The position numbers and the translations under genes are program-made. This document shows, piece by piece, positions 60,958 to 64,000 of a stretch of 64,000 bases of DNA. How positions within the stretch are numbered: position 1 is the first letter of the stretch; each line of letters starts with the position of its first letter. Origin of the DNA: Alcanivorax sp. S71-1-4 (lineage in GTDB: Bacteria; Pseudomonadota; Gammaproteobacteria; Pseudomonadales; Alcanivoracaceae); assembly GCF_009846755.1 (NCBI RefSeq), contig NZ_AQOR01000006.1, positions 1 to 64,000 of the forward strand, given 5' to 3'. The notes beneath the pieces were generated by a model. That model was not told where the DNA came from and ran no database searches. It saw only the letters and a list, made by a program, of their open reading frames with translations.

Positions 60958-61427
60958 TGGCGTTACCGCCTCTCGTTCACTACGCCACGGTCGCGGAATA
61001 CCGTTCGCATTACGAGCAGGTCTACTGCCGGGGCAACATCCAGACCTTCGACGGAATCCGGGTGTACTTCGGTGCAGGCAAGTTCGGCCACATGTTTTAC
61101 GAGAGCACGGCGCGGGATGGCCGCAAAGATGTTTTTTCCCCGGTGCGCGCACAGCGCATCGATTGGATCAAAGCGACGCTGGAGCACCCCACGGCCGCCC
61201 TGTTCGAAGGCTGGGACAAAACTTCCCGCCAATACGACGCAACGCGCCGCGTGGCCGTCGTCTACGAGGATTTCGTCGTTGTGGTAGCGATGAGGCTGAA
61301 GCAGGATGGTTCGCTGAAAGCCAACTTCGTGACCTGTTATCAGGCCGACAACAGCATCGGAAAGATCAGAAGTTCGCCGGCTTGGTCCCGGGCTGCATGC
61401 CTCCGCTTGCTGGGAGGTAGCCCGTGA
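60957..61427 (+). CDS. Possible BECR-fold RNase (PBECR-like)
   Basis: A 156-aa protein. The order HMFYESTARDGRKDVFSPVR, RAQRIDWIKATLEHP, RRVAVVYEDFVVVV and NFVTCYQAD resembles barnase/EndoU/colicin/RelE-like nucleases (phage PBECR families): His, Arg, a central beta hairpin and a final Thr/Tyr strand. The match is by eye. Translationally coupled to DUF3800. Confidence 0.5.
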   Translation: MALPPLVHYATVAEYRSHYEQVYCRGNIQTFDGIRVYFGAGKFGHMFYESTARDGRKDVFSPVRAQRIDWIKATLEHPTAALFEGWDKTSRQYDATRRVAVVYEDFVVVVAMRLKQDGSLKANFVTCYQADNSIGKIRSSPAWSRAACLRLLGGSP

Positions 61428-61657
61428 CGGCAGCCCAGAAAAAACAAAGGCCGCTGATTCACTACGCGGGTTCAGCGGCCGAGACCTCGATAGGTTCAAA
61501 GCCGATAGGCAGTGAACTCAACGCGAGAGTCTATCCCAAGCGGCATTTTTGTCAAGTCGGCTGGGCTTTGGCTCACACCAGATGCCTGACGCCAAACACC
61601 TCCCCCCACCAAACCGTAGTGGGGGTGACCCATGACCAGATGAGGTGGCCTCGATGA
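61424..61657 (+). CDS. Small ORF coupling the RNase-like gene to hsdR
   Basis: A 77-aa GTG-start frame (GTGA overlap with the gene before) whose TGA overlaps the hsdR ATG (ATGA). The double coupling is the main evidence. The segment PLIHYAGSAAETSIGSKPIG echoes the start of the upstream protein (PLVHYATVAEY). No family assigned. Confidence 0.4.
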   Translation: MTAAQKKQRPLIHYAGSAAETSIGSKPIGSELNARVYPKRHFCQVGWALAHTRCLTPNTSPHQTVVGVTHDQMRWPR

Positions 61658-64000
61658 CGGCAACGACCCAAATCATGACCGAGGCCGACACCTGCCGGGA
61701 ACTGGTCACACCCAAGCTCGTCGAGGCCGGATGGGGCAATGCGCCGCACGTGATCGGCGAGCAGCGCACCTTCACCAATGGCCGCATTATCGTTACCGGC
61801 GGCCGTGTGCGCCGTGGCAAGCAGAAACGTGCGGACTACCTACTGTATTACCGGCGCGACTATCCGTTGGCCGTCGTCGAAGCGAAAGAACTGGGGCTGC
61901 CGGCGGAAACCGGGGTGCAGCAGGCCAAAGAATACGCCGAGATTCTCGGCCTGAAGTTCGCCTATGCCACCAACGGCCATCGCATCATCGAGATCGACTA
62001 CACCACCGGCACCGAGCGTGAGGTGGATCGCTTCGCCACACCCGCCGAACTCTGGCAGCGACTGACCGCCGCCACCGCGCTGCCCGATCCGGCCACACCC
62101 CATCTGCTCGAACCCTTCAACCTGCTTTCGGGCAAGGTGCCGCGCTACTACCAGCAGATCGCGATCAACCGCGTGATCGAGGCCATCCTGCTTGGTCAGA
62201 AGCGCGTGCTCGCCACGCTGGCCACCGGCACCGGCAAGACCTGCGTGGCGTTTCAGTTGTGCTGGAAGTTGTGGAACAGCCGCTGGAACCGCACCGGCGA
62301 ATACCGGCGACCAAAGATCCTGTTCCTGGCCGACCGCAACATCCTGGTCGATGATCCTATGGCCAAGATGTTCGCGCCCTTTGGCGACGCCCGCCACAAG
62401 ATCGCCGGTGGCGACGTGAGCCAGAGCCGGGACATGTACTTCGGCATCTATCAGGCGCTGTCCACCGCCAATGAAGACGTGTTCCGCCAGTACCGGCCGG
62501 ACTTTTTCGATCTGATCATCATCGACGAATGCCATCGCGGCTCCAGCCGCAACGACAGCAACTGGCGTGCGGTACTCGATTACTTCGCACCCGCCGTGCA
62601 GTTCGGCATGACGGCCACGCCGCTGCGTGAGGAATCGCGCGACAGCTACGAATACTTCGGCAACCCGGTCTACACCTACAGCCTGCGCCAGGGCATCGAG
62701 GATGGCTTTCTCGCGCCGTATCGTGTGCATCGCGTCATCACCACGGTGGATGCCGCCGGCTGGCGTCCGTCCAAGGACGAACTCGACCGCTTCGGCCGCC
62801 CGGTGCCGGACGACGAGTACCAGACCAAGGATTTCGAGCGCGTCATCGCGCTGCGTGCGCGCACCCAGGCCATTGCCAAGCACCTGACCGACTTCCTCAA
62901 GGGCACAGATCGCTTCGCCAAGACCATCGTGTTCTGCGTGGACCAGGAGCATGCCGCCGAAATGCGCCAGCAACTGGTCAACCTCAACAGCGATCTGGTC
63001 CAGCAGTACCCCGATTACGTCTGCCGCGTCACCGCCGACGAAGGCGCCATTGGCCTGACCCACCTCGCGCACTTTCAGGACGTGGACAAACCCACGCCGG
63101 TGATCCTGACCACCTCGCAATTGCTGACCACCGGCGTCGACGCCGAAATGGTCAAGAACGTGGTGCTGGCGCGCGTGGTCGGCTCCCGCGCCGAGTTCAA
63201 GCAGATCATCGGGCGCGGCACACGGCTGAAGGTCGACTACGGCAAGGAATACTTCAACATCATCGACTTCACCGGCACCGCCACCCGGCACTTTGCCGAT
63301 CCGGATTTCGATGGCGATCCCGCGCGCATCGAGGAAGTAACTATCGATGATGCTGGCGAAACCGTCGAGTCGATCATCGAAACGCCACCCGGCGTCGAAG
63401 AGCCGCCGGCCGACTACACCGTAGACTCCACGGAAGCCGACGCAGGCCAGGGCGAGATCATCACCGAACCGCCGGAGGAGCCGCGCAAGTTCTACGTGGA
63501 TGGCGGCGACGTCGAGGTAATCGGCCATCTGGTCTACGACCTCGACACCGACGGCAAGAAGCTACAGGTGGTCAAGTACACCGAATACTCGGGCCGCACC
63601 GTTCGGACCCTGTACCCGACCCGCGATGCGCTGCAATCGGCCTGGGCCAACCCCGACACCCGTGCCGAGGTGCTGCGCGAGCTGACCGAGCGCGGCATCA
63701 GCTTCGAGGAGCTGGCGGCCAGCGCCGACCAGCCCGACGCCGACCCGTTCGATCTGCTGTGTCATCTGGCCTGGAACGCGCCGCTGCTCACCCGCCGCCA
63801 ACGCGCGGAACAGGCCAGAAAGGCAGCGCAGGATCTGTTCGGCCAGTACGGCGATTCGGCCCGCGAAATCCTCGCGCTGCTGCTCGACAAGTACATCGAG
63901 CGCGGCATCGTCCAGTTCAATGCCCTGTCCGAGCTAATGAAGGTGCAACCCTTCGACCGCTTCGGCAGCCCCTCCGAAATCGCCACCCGGCATTTCGGCG
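61654..64000 (+). CDS. hsdR: Type I restriction enzyme R subunit (partial, runs off the window)
   Basis: At least 782 codons open to the window end. The N-terminal nuclease domain includes ADYLLYYRRDYPLAVVEAKE (PD-(D/E)xK core), then a helicase with Walker A ATLATGTGKTCVAFQL, DEAD-like IIIDECHRGS, GMTATPLREE and motif VI IIGRGTRLK. The C-terminal part resembles the EcoEI-type R family. It translocates DNA and cuts unmodified DNA with HsdM and HsdS, which should follow. RBS GAGGTGG precedes the ATG. Confidence 0.93.
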   Translation, partial: MTATTQIMTEADTCRELVTPKLVEAGWGNAPHVIGEQRTFTNGRIIVTGGRVRRGKQKRADYLLYYRRDYPLAVVEAKELGLPAETGVQQAKEYAEILGLKFAYATNGHRIIEIDYTTGTEREVDRFATPAELWQRLTAATALPDPATPHLLEPFNLLSGKVPRYYQQIAINRVIEAILLGQKRVLATLATGTGKTCVAFQLCWKLWNSRWNRTGEYRRPKILFLADRNILVDDPMAKMFAPFGDARHKIAGGDVSQSRDMYFGIYQALSTANEDVFRQYRPDFFDLIIIDECHRGSSRNDSNWRAVLDYFAPAVQFGMTATPLREESRDSYEYFGNPVYTYSLRQGIEDGFLAPYRVHRVITTVDAAGWRPSKDELDRFGRPVPDDEYQTKDFERVIALRARTQAIAKHLTDFLKGTDRFAKTIVFCVDQEHAAEMRQQLVNLNSDLVQQYPDYVCRVTADEGAIGLTHLAHFQDVDKPTPVILTTSQLLTTGVDAEMVKNVVLARVVGSRAEFKQIIGRGTRLKVDYGKEYFNIIDFTGTATRHFADPDFDGDPARIEEVTIDDAGETVESIIETPPGVEEPPADYTVDSTEADAGQGEIITEPPEEPRKFYVDGGDVEVIGHLVYDLDTDGKKLQVVKYTEYSGRTVRTLYPTRDALQSAWANPDTRAEVLRELTERGISFEELAASADQPDADPFDLLCHLAWNAPLLTRRQRAEQARKAAQDLFGQYGDSAREILALLLDKYIERGIVQFNALSELMKVQPFDRFGSPSEIATRHFG

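Overview
The window comes from a GC-rich gammaproteobacterial chromosome. The conserved cluster rlmE-ftsH-folP-glmM-tpiA-secG-tRNA(Leu)-tRNA(fMet)-rimP-nusA-infB-rbfA-truB-rpsO-pnp, the hrcA-grpE-dnaK-dnaJ cluster, divergent recN, fur/bamE, rnfH, smpB and a tmRNA gene with the tag ANDDSYALAA point to a marine group such as Alcanivorax or a relative. That placement is an inference from gene order and protein character; no database was searched.

Region 1 (about 1-9100) is AT-rich and accessory. It holds a two-gene ATPase + HNH nuclease system (Septu/PtuAB-like), then a 4-kb array of about 18 short repeats with core TTAGTGCCTGTCCTAGATT on both strands. The array contains decayed 5' ends of a RAYT-type (Y1 HUH) transposase gene, an IS256-type transposase remnant and three small single-gene 'cassettes'. 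After it comes a two-gene operon: a 632-aa GHKL ATPase fused to a TIR-like C-terminal domain, followed by a complete C5-cytosine DNA methyltransferase. This operon is my main candidate for an undescribed defence system.

Region 2 (about 9100-10700) is a toxin-antitoxin style border: a SymE-like protein, a frameshifted HicB-like antitoxin, a DUF2442 protein and a small antitoxin-like protein.

Region 3 (about 10770-51694) is core chromosome: translation, transcription and RNA processing genes, cell-envelope precursors, arginine/pyrimidine and lysine precursor synthesis (carAB, dapB), a six-gene Mrp Na+/H+ antiporter with fused A-B subunits, the heat-shock cluster, recN, fur, bamE, an NSS-family transporter, smpB and ssrA. 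Most genes are on the minus strand in overlapping operons. Oddities are a 120-bp tandem duplication of part of initiator tRNA carrying an inverted anticodon arm, and a family of paired palindromic intergenic repeats.

Region 4 (51695-64000) is a genomic island starting directly at the tmRNA 3' end. It carries an unknown HTH/coiled-coil protein, a serine recombinase operon (DUF2924 gene with an in-frame amber codon, recombinase, HTH protein), a coiled-coil protein, an AlpA-like protein, a Toprim/RepA-like replication protein followed by GTTCCCGG-type repeats, and a forward operon of HTH regulator, DUF3800 protein, possible BECR-fold RNase, a small ORF and a type I restriction HsdR that runs off the right edge.
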